From Brevibacillus borstelensis (GTDB taxonomy: Bacteria; Bacillota; Bacilli; Brevibacillales; Brevibacillaceae), in NCBI RefSeq assembly GCF_003710865.1, contig NZ_RHHO01000033.1, positions 62,001 through 126,000 of the forward strand: a stretch of 64,000 nt of DNA, given 5' to 3'. A program made the translations under genes and the position numbers. The notes beneath the pieces are model-generated. The model was not told the origin of the DNA. It searched no databases and worked only from the letters and a program-made list of their open reading frames with translations. Within the stretch, counting starts at the first letter, position 1. Each line of letters opens with the position of its first letter. Below, piece by piece: positions 1 to 7,560 of this stretch.

Positions 1-1
1 A

Positions 2-142
2 GAACGGGGAGACAAGCCTAAATACAGATCGGATAAGAACGCACGAGACGGTGGAAAGGATCGCCAAAAGCAAAGTCAAGGTCGCCCAAATCGGGAGCGG
101 GACAAAGTCCCAACCGGGCAGGGCCAGCCTAAAAAAGAATAA
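2..142 (+). CDS. C-terminal tail of an unidentified protein (5' truncated by window edge)
   Basis: An open frame runs from the left edge to a TAA stop at 140-142, giving 46 residues made almost only of Arg, Lys, Gln, Asp, Gly and Pro, ending in QPKKE. Such basic disordered tails occur at the C-terminus of DEAD-box RNA helicases and other RNA-binding proteins, but no diagnostic motif lies inside the window, so the family cannot be named. A hairpin terminator follows 16 bases after the stop, which supports a real gene end. Confidence 0.5.
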   Translation, partial: ERGDKPKYRSDKNARDGGKDRQKQSQGRPNRERDKVPTGQGQPKKE

Positions 143-157
143 TGCGTGAAAAAGAAG

Positions 158-197
158 AAAAAGGCACTGCCTCCTGAAAAGGGCAGATGCCTTTTTT
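158..197. terminator. Bidirectional intrinsic terminator
   Basis: Stem AAAAGGCA-CTGCC pairs with GGCAG-ATGCCTTTT and has T-runs on both sides. It separates the partial gene on the left (+) from the repeat protein gene ending at 241 (-). Confidence 0.75.
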
Positions 198-240
198 ACG
201 TTTTCCATCAGTTATTTCAGACCGCTTTTTTGTTTCTATG

Positions 241-552
241 TCATTGAGATTCTTCCACTCCGGAAACCGGCCAGTAGCCATACGGATAATAGTACGGGTA
301 GGGGGAAGGAAACGGAGGATAGTATGGATAGAAGGGCTGGCGGAATCCAAAATGAAACGGAAAGACAAACGGAAAAACAAAGTCTATTCGAGGTCTCCTG
401 CGTCTTCTCCATTGAACAGGATAAGCATACTCCTCCAGATACGCTTGATAATTGTGGGAGGGATAACCGGCAGAGGGATAGCCGGCAGAGGGATAACCGG
501 CAGAAGGATAACCGGTCGAAGGATCAATTGGCTGCTGGTAATACGGTTGCAT
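241..552 (-). CDS. Tyr/Pro-rich protein with GYPSA repeats (possible coat-type protein)
   Basis: This 103-residue protein of unknown function starts at the ATG at 552, preceded on the minus strand by a GAGAGGAG sequence; a longer frame to 684 exists but has no better start. Residues about 14-33 carry four copies of the pentapeptide GYPSA, followed by an Arg-rich patch (WRRRRRPR) and a strongly aromatic tail dominated by Phe, Pro and Tyr. There is no signal peptide or transmembrane helix. Composition resembles tyrosine/proline-rich spore coat and other structural proteins of Bacillales, but this is a compositional argument only. It has its own terminator at 158-197. Confidence 0.55.
   Translation of the reverse strand: MQPYYQQPIDPSTGYPSAGYPSAGYPSAGYPSHNYQAYLEEYAYPVQWRRRRRPRIDFVFPFVFPFHFGFRQPFYPYYPPFPSPYPYYYPYGYWPVSGVEESQ
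460..519. repeat. 15-bp coding tandem repeat, four units
   Basis: Four 15-base units (first unit GGGATAACCGGCAGA on the + strand) differing at one to three positions encode the GYPSA repeats of the minus-strand gene. The repeat keeps frame, so copy-number change would lengthen or shorten the protein without breaking it. Confidence 0.85.
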
Positions 553-697
553 GGTGCGAATGACACTCCTCTCAAGGTTTCTATCTGTTTTCCAGTAGCA
601 GTATACGGGGTATTCGCCCTGTCGGAGCATTGTCCGACAGAAATGGGCGGAAAAAACCCCAGTGCCGAAAGGACTGGGGATCAATAAGTATCGAATG

Positions 698-895
698 TTA
701 AGGGAATCTATCGTGGATGTGATTTCGCTGCTCGTCTAAAAACTGTTCCTTGTAAACGATATTTGCACGTCCCTCATGTTTTACGCTCTCCGACAGACGT
801 TCGCTTCTCCGCTTCTTGTTTATTGTCAGCTCATAAACAATCCCGAAAACCATGAATCCTGCAAAAAGATACAGCAAAAAGGCCCACATTGGCAA
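698..895 (-). CDS. Small single-pass membrane protein
   Basis: A 65-residue protein with one N-terminal transmembrane segment (about residues 3-22, WAFLLYLFAGFMVFGIVYEL) followed by a basic and then mixed-charge cytoplasmic tail. The ATG at 895 has a strong ribosome binding site (AAAGGAGG, 13 bases upstream). It is not recognised as a named family. It is monocistronic as far as can be seen, with the region 896-1129 holding no other gene. Confidence 0.6.
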   Translation of the reverse strand: MPMWAFLLYLFAGFMVFGIVYELTINKKRRSERLSESVKHEGRANIVYKEQFLDEQRNHIHDRFP

Positions 896-1129
896 GAGAG
901 ATTCCTCCTTTACCGGTCTGTATAGAATAAGACGAAAAAGTCGGAAAAATGTTTCCAGCTTCGTAAATAAAAGGGAGTAGATACGGAAACTGCTTTACTT
1001 ATCTACCATAATTATATACTTACTTTTAGTAACGTAAAAACGCATTCAAAATCCCAGGGACATAGTCAGTAGTGCTGATTACATTTCGTACATAGTTCGT
1101 CTTCGGGGAAAAGCAGAGGAGAGAGAACG

Positions 1130-1763
1130 ATGAAGTACCTGGTTTCGGTTATAAAGGAACGACGCTCTGCCAGCAAATTTATAAAAGGGCAGGAGATTTC
1201 AAAAAGGAGAACTGGATGACATTTTTGCTCTTGTAAAGTATGCTCCTTCCGCATTCAACCTGCAGCATGCCCATTACATTGTGGTAACGGACCCGCATTT
1301 GAAGGAAAAGGTCTATGAGGCCGCTTACCGGCAGTACAAGGTTCAAACCGCATCAGCGGCAATTGTCGTTCTGGGAGATACGCTGGCTTATGAGCAGGCG
1401 GGGCGGATTTATGAAGGACTTCTGCATCTCGGCGTATACAACCAACAGGAGTATGATCAAATGGTCAGGGAAACTGTTCAGTTTTATCTGGATCGCGGAG
1501 AGGTATTCGCGAGAGAAGAGGCCATCCGCAATGCCAGCTTGTCTGCCATGCAATTGATGCTGGTCGCCAAGGAAAAAGGCTGGGATACCTGCCCGATGAT
1601 CGGTTTTGACCCCGAGGCGCTCCGAGAGGCCCTCGACATTCCCGAACGCTACGTGCCGGTCATGCTGATTGCACTCGGAAAAGAGGATACTTCCAGCCAG
1701 AGACCGAGGGGCTATCGCAAGCCGGTAGGAGAGTTTGTCACCTACGACGAAAGCCCGAAGTAA
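1130..1763 (+). pseudogene. Nitroreductase family protein, disrupted by a +1 frameshift
   Basis: Translation from the ATG at 1130 (preceded by GGAGAGAG) gives a typical nitroreductase N-terminus with an ERRSAxKF-like FMN-binding start, then hits a stop at 1217. The downstream frame, entered just after five A residues at 1201-1205, continues in register through DDIFALVKYAPSAFNLQ to the stop at 1763. Removing one A restores a 210-residue protein, the usual length of NAD(P)H-dependent FMN nitroreductases. The shift lies in a homopolymer, so it could be a sequencing error, a recent mutation or a slippery site. The family normally reduces nitro compounds or quinones in the cytoplasm. Confidence 0.8.
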
Positions 1764-1795
1764 AATGCAGCCACAGAAAACGTTCATTCATAGAA

Positions 1796-1850
1796 AAACT
1801 GCACCCCATATGTTCGCAATCGCTGACAAATGGGTGCAGTTTCTTTTTTT
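1796..1850. terminator. Bidirectional intrinsic terminator
   Basis: The perfect stem AAACTGCACCC/GGGTGCAGTTT has a T-run on each side. It sits between the convergent nitroreductase and symporter genes. Confidence 0.85.
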
Positions 1851-1891
1851 GCGTTTTTTCAATCGTTCTGAAATAGCTCATCCAGCCAGCT

Positions 1892-3058
1892 TTACGCTGC
1901 TTTGGACTTGCTCAATCCGTCTGTAATGACTGCAATTGCGCCGTCTCCTGTCACGTTGCAGGCTGTACCGAAGCTGTCCTGAGCGATGTACAGGGCTATC
2001 ATCAAGGACGTGAGCGTGGTGCTGAAGCCGAGCATCGATTCCAGGAGACCGAGCGCTGCCATGACCGCACCGCCGGGAACGCCCGGGGCGGCAACCATCG
2101 TGATACCGAGCATGAGAATAAACGGAAACATGACTGAGAAAGATGTGGACATGCCGTTCAGCATCATGACTGCCATAGAACAGGAAACCAGGGTAATGGT
2201 GCTGCCCGACAGGTGAATGGTCGCACACAGCGGGATTACGAAGTCGGCAATTTTATCCGTGACTTTGTTTTCCTTTGTTTGACGCAGGGTTACCGGGATG
2301 GTGGCTGCAGAAGACTGTGTCCCGATCGCGGTAAAGTAAGCCGGCATCATGTTCTTCAAAAGAACAAACGGATTTTTCCGTCCGAACTGTCCGGCTACAA
2401 TGTACTGGATGACCAGGTAAAGCAAATGCATCGCGATAATAATCACAAACACCTTGGCGAATACAGACAGGATCATACTGACCTGCCCGCCATAAGTGAG
2501 GTTCGCAAAAACGGACAAGATGTGGTAAGGCAGCAGCGGAATGATCACCGAAGAGATCATTTTCTCCACGATCTCCCTCAAGTCAACCATGACCCGCTGG
2601 AGCGAGTCTCCCTTGATCACGGAAGCGCCCAAGCCAAGGGTAAATGCCAGCAAAAGTGCGGTCATAACGCCCATGATCGGAGGCATATCCACGGAAAAGT
2701 AAGGCTGGACAAGCGCTTCTTCCGGATTGGCAAACGTTTTGGTCAATCCTCCAACCTCCAGAATGTTGGGGAACAGCCCGGAACTTACAAGATAGGCGAT
2801 TGTGCCGGCAATAATGGTGGAACCGTACGCGACAGCGGTCGTCAATCCGAGGAGCTTCCCGGCTCCTTTGCCGAGCTCGCCAATACCCGGCGCGATGAAA
2901 CCAATGATGATCAACGGGATGGCAAAACCAAGAAAATTGCCAAAAAGCCCGCTGTATGTAGCCAATGCCTTAATGACTGCCTCCGGTGAAATGGAGCCGA
3001 TCAGAATCCCCAAAATAATTGCGATAATAACCTTGGGCAACAGGCCCAACCTTTTCAT
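1892..3058 (-). CDS. Dicarboxylate/amino acid:cation symporter (SDF/DAACS family)
   Basis: This 388-residue integral membrane protein has about eight hydrophobic segments and two re-entrant-loop signatures of the sodium:dicarboxylate symporter family: the Ser-rich HP1-like GTQSSAATIP (about residues 246-255) and the glycine-rich APGVPGGA and NVTGDG elements near the C-terminus. Family members couple Na+ or H+ influx to uptake of glutamate, aspartate, C4-dicarboxylates, serine/threonine or cystine; the substrate cannot be read here. The ATG at 3058 follows CAGGGGG. It appears monocistronic, bounded by terminators at 1796-1850 and 3199-3232. Confidence 0.85.
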   Translation of the reverse strand: MKRLGLLPKVIIAIILGILIGSISPEAVIKALATYSGLFGNFLGFAIPLIIIGFIAPGIGELGKGAGKLLGLTTAVAYGSTIIAGTIAYLVSSGLFPNILEVGGLTKTFANPEEALVQPYFSVDMPPIMGVMTALLLAFTLGLGASVIKGDSLQRVMVDLREIVEKMISSVIIPLLPYHILSVFANLTYGGQVSMILSVFAKVFVIIIAMHLLYLVIQYIVAGQFGRKNPFVLLKNMMPAYFTAIGTQSSAATIPVTLRQTKENKVTDKIADFVIPLCATIHLSGSTITLVSCSMAVMMLNGMSTSFSVMFPFILMLGITMVAAPGVPGGAVMAALGLLESMLGFSTTLTSLMIALYIAQDSFGTACNVTGDGAIAVITDGLSKSKAA

Positions 3059-3198
3059 GGCGTAAACCCCCTGTAGAACTGTTTGTTTAAGGTGAACACA
3101 TATCCGCGTGGAATGGATTAAAGCAAAAGTAACATAAACAGATGTTGATGTCAGTATAAACAGGAAAAATAATAATATTTAAAATATTTAGTGCAAAT

Positions 3199-3232
3199 AA
3201 AAAGAACATGCTTTTTTTTGCATGCTCTTTTG
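3199..3232 (-). terminator. Terminator of the glpX transcript
   Basis: On the minus strand AAAGAGCATGC, an eight-A loop and GCATGTTCTTT are followed by T residues. It lies downstream of the gene ending at 3275. Confidence 0.75.
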
Positions 3233-3274
3233 GATCATTGACCGTTTTCTTGTGTTTCTTTTCGCAAAGGGTCT

Positions 3275-3571
3275 TTAGTCGCTGTCGCCCGCCCCTGCTG
3301 TGTAGATGATCTGTTCCAGAAACGCCTTCAATTCTGCTGCCTCTGTTTCATTCAAATTAAAGGCGAACTCCAAGTAGCCCTCTTCCTCCAGGTCATCGCT
3401 GCCGATGATGGCGGAGCGGCCGTTTTGTATGTTTATGACCAGCTTTTTTCCGTAAAAGCGATTCGTCGTCATGATGGCCAGATCGAAGCGGGTCGACTCA
3501 GCCATAAAGCTGACGAACCGGGTCTTCGTTTCCTCTGACTCGTCGTATAGATAAAACAAATCGTTGGACAT
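3275..3571 (-). CDS. DUF3055-type small protein
   Basis: A 98-residue acidic soluble protein beginning MSNDLFYLYDE with a central segment FVSFMAESTRFDLAI and GRSAIIGSDDLEEEGYLE. This matches my memory of the DUF3055 family found across Bacillales, whose function is unknown. The ATG at 3571 follows AGAGGGAAG; the frame is open further upstream, but that part overlaps glpX. It starts 10 bases after the glpX stop and ends at a terminator, so both are probably co-transcribed. Confidence 0.65.
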   Translation of the reverse strand: MSNDLFYLYDESEETKTRFVSFMAESTRFDLAIMTTNRFYGKKLVINIQNGRSAIIGSDDLEEEGYLEFAFNLNETEAAELKAFLEQIIYTAGAGDSD

Positions 3572-3581
3572 GTTCTTCCCT

Positions 3582-4556
3582 CTACCTCCCGATAAGATAT
3601 TGTTTTTGGGTGAGATTGTGCAATGCCCGAACGAACCGGATGGTTTTCGTTTTGGCACGCATTACGATCGAATCGGTTTCTACCAGGTCATCACCCAGGT
3701 AGCGGACGCCCTTCAAGAGCTCGCCGTCCGAAACGCCCGTCGCAGCGAAGATCGCGTCGTCCCCCTTGACGAGATCGCTCAGGGTAAGCAGCTGCTCGGG
3801 GTCCTTGAGCCCCATTTTGATGCATCGCTGGCGTTCGGCCTCGTTTTGAGGCCGTAGCTGTGCTTGCATATCCCCATCCAGGCATTTGATCGCAGCCGCG
3901 CTGATAACGCCCTCCGGAGCACCGCCGATCCCGAGGAAGAGATCGATACCCGTTTGCGGCATGCAGGCTGCGATAGCCGCACCGACATCGCCGTCGCCAA
4001 ACAGCTTGACGCGAGCCCCTTTTTCCCTTACAGCGTTGATGATTTCCTGATGCCGCTCCCGCTCCTGGATGATGACGGTAACATCCTGGATTCGTTTGCC
4101 GTTTGCCTGAGCGACGACTTCGATCATCTTTTCTACAGGGTCGTTGAGATGAATTTTGCCTGCGGCTCTTTTGCCTACGGCCATTTTCATCATGTACATG
4201 TCCGGCGCGTGCAGAAGCGTGCCTCTGTCTCCGATCGCAACGACCGACATCGCGTTGTTGTGGCCTTTGGCGACGATGGTCGTACCCTCCAGCGGGTCTA
4301 CCGCCACGTCTACCTCTGGGCCCGTTGATTCGGCATGGCCCAGCTTTTCGCCGATGTACAGCATCGGGGCCTCATCCAGCTCGCCTTCGCCGATGACGAC
4401 CGTTCCCCGCATATTGATGGTGTCAAACATCGTCCGCATGGCGTTGGTAGCTGCTCCGTCCGCTTCGTTTTTCTTGCCGCGTCCCAACCAATGGGAAGAT
4501 GCCAGGGCTGCCATTTCCGTTACACGTACGACTTCCAATGCCAGTTCGCGTTCCAC
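3582..4556 (-). CDS. glpX: Class II fructose-1,6-bisphosphatase GlpX
   Basis: Converts fructose-1,6-bisphosphate to fructose-6-phosphate in gluconeogenesis, in the cytoplasm, with divalent metal. Class II signatures are present: LGRGKKNEAD near the N-terminus, IGEGELDEAPML, and the metal/phosphate site VDPLEGTT. The best start is the GTG at 4556, with AAGGAGG 10 bases upstream, giving 324 residues as usual for the family; an in-frame ATG at 4592 has no ribosome binding site and would add a non-conserved extension. It is followed by the DUF3055-type gene. Confidence 0.93.
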   Translation of the reverse strand: MERELALEVVRVTEMAALASSHWLGRGKKNEADGAATNAMRTMFDTINMRGTVVIGEGELDEAPMLYIGEKLGHAESTGPEVDVAVDPLEGTTIVAKGHNNAMSVVAIGDRGTLLHAPDMYMMKMAVGKRAAGKIHLNDPVEKMIEVVAQANGKRIQDVTVIIQERERHQEIINAVREKGARVKLFGDGDVGAAIAACMPQTGIDLFLGIGGAPEGVISAAAIKCLDGDMQAQLRPQNEAERQRCIKMGLKDPEQLLTLSDLVKGDDAIFAATGVSDGELLKGVRYLGDDLVETDSIVMRAKTKTIRFVRALHNLTQKQYLIGR

Positions 4557-4625
4557 TGTTTCAAGCTCCTCCTTGTGCCGCAAAAAACTCAAAACTCATT
4601 GTAACACAAAAAACCACAGGTTTTC

Positions 4626-4653
4626 GTGACAGCACGTACAATTTTGGTATACT
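4626..4653 (+). promoter_or_regulatory. Sigma-A type promoter with extended -10
   Basis: A GTGACA -35 at 4626-4631, a 16-base spacer and TATACT at 4648-4653 preceded by TG (TGgTATACT). It lies 25 bases upstream of the small membrane protein start at 4678. Confidence 0.5.
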
Positions 4654-4677
4654 GTTGGATGAAAAGAGGTGAGTCGA

Positions 4678-4782
4678 ATGAGCAATTCCTACTTGCAGGA
4701 AGGGGAATTGGTTCTGGTTGTTTTACTCCTTACTTTTGTCATTACGATATGGTACGCAAAGCGCAAAAAACGGAACAAATAA
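4678..4782 (+). CDS. 34-residue single-pass membrane protein
   Basis: A short open frame MSNSYLQEGELVL... with a hydrophobic stretch (about residues 10-26) and a very basic C-terminus (AKRKKRNK), consistent with N-out/C-in topology by the positive-inside rule. The ATG at 4678 is preceded by AGAGGTGAG and by an extended -10 promoter, which together support translation. No family is recognised. Confidence 0.55.
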   Translation: MSNSYLQEGELVLVVLLLTFVITIWYAKRKKRNK

Positions 4783-4889
4783 CCATTCGCAGAAAATGAT
4801 GCCTCTTCCTCACTAGTTATTCCCAGTTTACCCGGGTTGGCTTTGCGCAAATATCGGAAGAGAGGCAGTATCGCATGAGGGGGATTGTC

Positions 4890-5324
4890 ATGTACGACGT
4901 AAATACAAAGCGGATCGATGAGGTATTGGGGCATATGTCGCAAATGCTCGCGCTCCTGGAAACATTGGCATCTCGCAGGCAAGATGCTTTGCTTGAAGAC
5001 AGGGTGGCGGTTGCAGCGATGGAAAGAGCCCTGCATCTGTCCATTGAAGCGATCCTGGACGTCGGCAATGCGCTGATTGACGGATTTATTATGCGCGATC
5101 CGGGGAGCTATGCGGATATTGTAGAGATTCTGCGGGACGAGCAGGTCATCAGTGACGAGCAGGCGCGCGTTTTGACTGAGATAGTCGAATTCCGCAAGTT
5201 TTTGGTCAATGAATACGCAAAGATTCCACACGAAGCGATGATTCCACTGGCCGCAAATGGTTTGCCTGTGCTGCGGCAATTTGAGCCGGCAGTCCGGGCC
5301 TATTTGGAAAAAGAGCTGTTTTAA
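4890..5324 (+). CDS. yutE: YutE-like DUF86 / HepT-like protein
   Basis: A 144-residue helical protein resembling B. subtilis YutE of the DUF86/HepT-like group; the segment DVGNALIDGFIMRDPGSYADI is highly characteristic. HepT toxins carry an R-x4-H-x-Y catalytic motif; here the equivalent is RKFLVNEY, with Asn replacing His, so RNase toxin activity is doubtful. No MntA-type nucleotidyltransferase partner lies next to it, as a toxin-antitoxin pair would need. The ATG at 4890 with GAGGGGG seven bases upstream is preferred over the in-frame ATG at 4875. Confidence 0.8.
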   Translation: MYDVNTKRIDEVLGHMSQMLALLETLASRRQDALLEDRVAVAAMERALHLSIEAILDVGNALIDGFIMRDPGSYADIVEILRDEQVISDEQARVLTEIVEFRKFLVNEYAKIPHEAMIPLAANGLPVLRQFEPAVRAYLEKELF

Positions 5325-5413
5325 GGGCGCTCGTGGATTTTATATACAAAACGATTTCTTTTGTTTACTAAAGTGGCTAAGTTCGGTACAATGGAGGAAA
5401 GGGCGGTGATACA

Positions 5414-6049
5414 ATGAGTACCGAAAACACATCTACCCGCGACCAGATTTTGAGTATGCTAAAGGTGAAGGGGTCGCTTTCTGTCAGTGACATGGCCGTA
5501 GATCTGGGGATTACGGAGATGGCCGTACGGCGCCACCTGAACACCCTAGAGCGGGATAACCTGATCAAGTCGACGTTGGTTCGGCAGGCTATGGGACGCC
5601 CGACGAATGTGTATTCCCTGTCGCAAGAGGCTGATGAGCTGTTTCCGCGCAATTATTCCCATCTTACCTTGGATTTCTTGCGCGATTTGCAGGATATAGA
5701 TGGAAATGGAAAAGTAGAAATGCTGTTCCGCCGTCGTGAAAACCGACTGGAGGAGGCGTATCGCAACCACGTCCAGGGGAGCCTGGAAGAGAGAGTGGCC
5801 AAGCTGGCTGAGCTGCAAAACGAAAAAGGATACATGGTAGAATGGGAAAAGGCGGATGAGGAAGGGCATTATCGCATCCGCGAGTTCAACTGCCCCATTT
5901 CACAGGTAGCCCGTGAATTCAACCAGGCTTGCAGCTGTGAGCTCTCTTTGTTCCGCCGGGTTTTGAAGGCAGATGTCGAACAGACCACCTGCATGGCCAA
6001 AGGCGGGGAGAAATGCGTGTTTGAGATTCGCGAAGCGAACAAAGCATAA
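5414..6049 (+). CDS. HTH regulator with SufR-type Fe-S cysteine cluster
   Basis: A 211-residue regulator with a DeoR/ArsR-like winged HTH at about residues 8-68 (SVSDMAVDLGITEMAVRRHLNTL) and a C-terminal cysteine domain. Cys160, Cys173, Cys175, Cys193 and Cys201 are present; the 160/173/201 spacing equals that remembered for the three cluster-ligating cysteines of cyanobacterial SufR (164/177/205). This suggests a 4Fe-4S-sensing repressor of Fe-S assembly or related genes. No suf operon is in the window, though Nfu (10.5 kb) and IscA-like (24.9 kb) genes are. A TTTACT-17-TACAAT promoter precedes it. Confidence 0.75.
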   Translation: MSTENTSTRDQILSMLKVKGSLSVSDMAVDLGITEMAVRRHLNTLERDNLIKSTLVRQAMGRPTNVYSLSQEADELFPRNYSHLTLDFLRDLQDIDGNGKVEMLFRRRENRLEEAYRNHVQGSLEERVAKLAELQNEKGYMVEWEKADEEGHYRIREFNCPISQVAREFNQACSCELSLFRRVLKADVEQTTCMAKGGEKCVFEIREANKA

Positions 6050-6120
6050 TCTCGGAAAACAACAACGACAATCATCCACTCGGTTTCGGGTGGATTTTCT
6101 TGCATAGAGGAGGATATTTT

Positions 6121-6900
6121 GTGAAGACATACCGAGGCTACTTGCTTGATCTTGACGGAACCATTTACCGGGGCAAGGAAGTCATACCCGGTGCAGCAGA
6201 ATTCATTTTGCATCTGCGTAAGGCGAAAGTGCCGTACCTTTTTCTGACCAACAACTCGGCTGCCACATCGGAGCATGTAGCTTCGCGTCTGCAGGCCATG
6301 GGAATTGCCGCAGCGGCAGATGATGTGTATACCTCTGCCATGGCAACGGCTCATTTTCTGGCAGAACATGCCTCACCGGGCACGCCGGTCTGCGTCATCG
6401 GCGAGGAAGGCTTGCGAACGGAGTTGACGCGTCAGGGCTTCGTCTTGACAGAGGAAAAGCCGCATTACGTCATCGTCGGAATTGACCGGGCCTTTACCTA
6501 TGAAAAACTGACAGTCGCCGCACGTGCTATCCGCGACGGGGCTACATTTATTGCAACGAATAGAGATGCGGCCCTGCCTTCGGAAAATGGACTGTTTCCC
6601 GGGAACGGTTCACTGGTAGCCGCTGTTTCCGTCGCTTCCGGAAAGGAGCCGATTGTGATTGGGAAACCGGAGCCGATCATTGTCCGCCTTGCCCTGGAAA
6701 AGCTGGGAACAGCAGCGGAGGAGACCCTGATCGTCGGTGACAACCTCTTTACCGACATCGATGCAGGGGCCGGAAGCGGGATCGATACGCTTCACGTCCT
6801 GACCGGTTTTTCCAGTGCAGAGGATGCGCAGAACCATCCCAATCGTCCCACGCATTCGGCAGCCGATTTGTCGGAGTGGCTTCGCCGTATCTCCTCGTAG
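6121..6900 (+). CDS. yutF: HAD superfamily phosphatase, subfamily IIA (YutF-like)
   Basis: A 259-residue cytoplasmic HAD-IIA hydrolase of the NagD/AraL/YutF type. Motif I is DLDGTIYRG (nucleophile Asp10, acid/base Asp12), motif II is LTNNSA, the lysine lies in GKPEP, and motif IV is GDNLFTDI. Such enzymes dephosphorylate small phosphorylated metabolites, sometimes as metabolite repair; the substrate here is unknown. The GTG at 6121 has GAGGAGG seven bases upstream. It converges on the PgpA-like gene with only 21 bases between stops. Confidence 0.88.
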   Translation: MKTYRGYLLDLDGTIYRGKEVIPGAAEFILHLRKAKVPYLFLTNNSAATSEHVASRLQAMGIAAAADDVYTSAMATAHFLAEHASPGTPVCVIGEEGLRTELTRQGFVLTEEKPHYVIVGIDRAFTYEKLTVAARAIRDGATFIATNRDAALPSENGLFPGNGSLVAAVSVASGKEPIVIGKPEPIIVRLALEKLGTAAEETLIVGDNLFTDIDAGAGSGIDTLHVLTGFSSAEDAQNHPNRPTHSAADLSEWLRRISS

Positions 6901-6921
6901 ATCATTCGCAGAGTCGCAGCC

Positions 6922-7437
6922 TCATAGACAGGACTCTTCCTCCTGTTTTTGCCGATGGGCAATGCGGCTGGAGGCTGCCGCTGCGACTGCGCCTACCAGA
7001 TCGTCTAAAAAGGTATGGACACCAAAGCTTTTGTCGTTTAACTGCTTCAGTTTCCCGTACTTCAGTTTGTCTACATAGCCGTAGTTGGTAAATCCGATGC
7101 TGCCGTACAGATTGACGATGGCCAGCGCCATCACCTCGTCGATGCCGTAGAGGGATTCATCAGTTTCGATAATTTCTTGAAGCGGGGAAAGAAGCTGCTT
7201 TTTTTCCGCAAGCATGTCCAATTGAATCCCGGTCATCAGCGCATTTTGCACCTCGCGTTTTCTCAGGACGGCGGCTACGCTTTCTCTGCAAGCTTCCAAG
7301 GTCAGATGAGGGAAGTAGTCCTTTTGCAGGAACAACACGATTTCTGCGATATCATCCACCTGTACTCCTCGCTGCTTCAACAGCTCCAGCGTGACTTCAT
7401 AGCAGGTCATGCTGTTGAGCGGACTGTATTCTTTCAT
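6922..7437 (-). CDS. yutG: Phosphatidylglycerophosphatase A family protein (YutG-like)
   Basis: A 171-residue protein resembling B. subtilis YutG of the PgpA family. It shows no clear membrane segment in its first half, unlike E. coli PgpA, and ends with FLDDLVGAVAAAASSRI, which matches the conserved C-terminal DDxxA-like region. PgpA enzymes hydrolyse phosphatidylglycerophosphate to phosphatidylglycerol; whether this soluble-looking branch does so is uncertain. The ATG at 7437 follows GAGGAGG by eight bases. Confidence 0.75.
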   Translation of the reverse strand: MKEYSPLNSMTCYEVTLELLKQRGVQVDDIAEIVLFLQKDYFPHLTLEACRESVAAVLRKREVQNALMTGIQLDMLAEKKQLLSPLQEIIETDESLYGIDEVMALAIVNLYGSIGFTNYGYVDKLKYGKLKQLNDKSFGVHTFLDDLVGAVAAAASSRIAHRQKQEEESCL

Positions 7438-7560
7438 CAACCGGACCTCCTCGCACGCTTATTCGTGGCACGAAGGTAGTATTTACAAGGAAGTAGGCAC
7501 CTATCCCGGTGTTCTGACATACCTTGCTTCATGAGAAGGTGTGCAGGGAGGGTTGTTCTG

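Noticed and set aside
460..519. Regular repeats that could suggest a CRISPR array
   Set aside because: The units are contiguous 15-mers without spacers and encode an in-frame peptide repeat.
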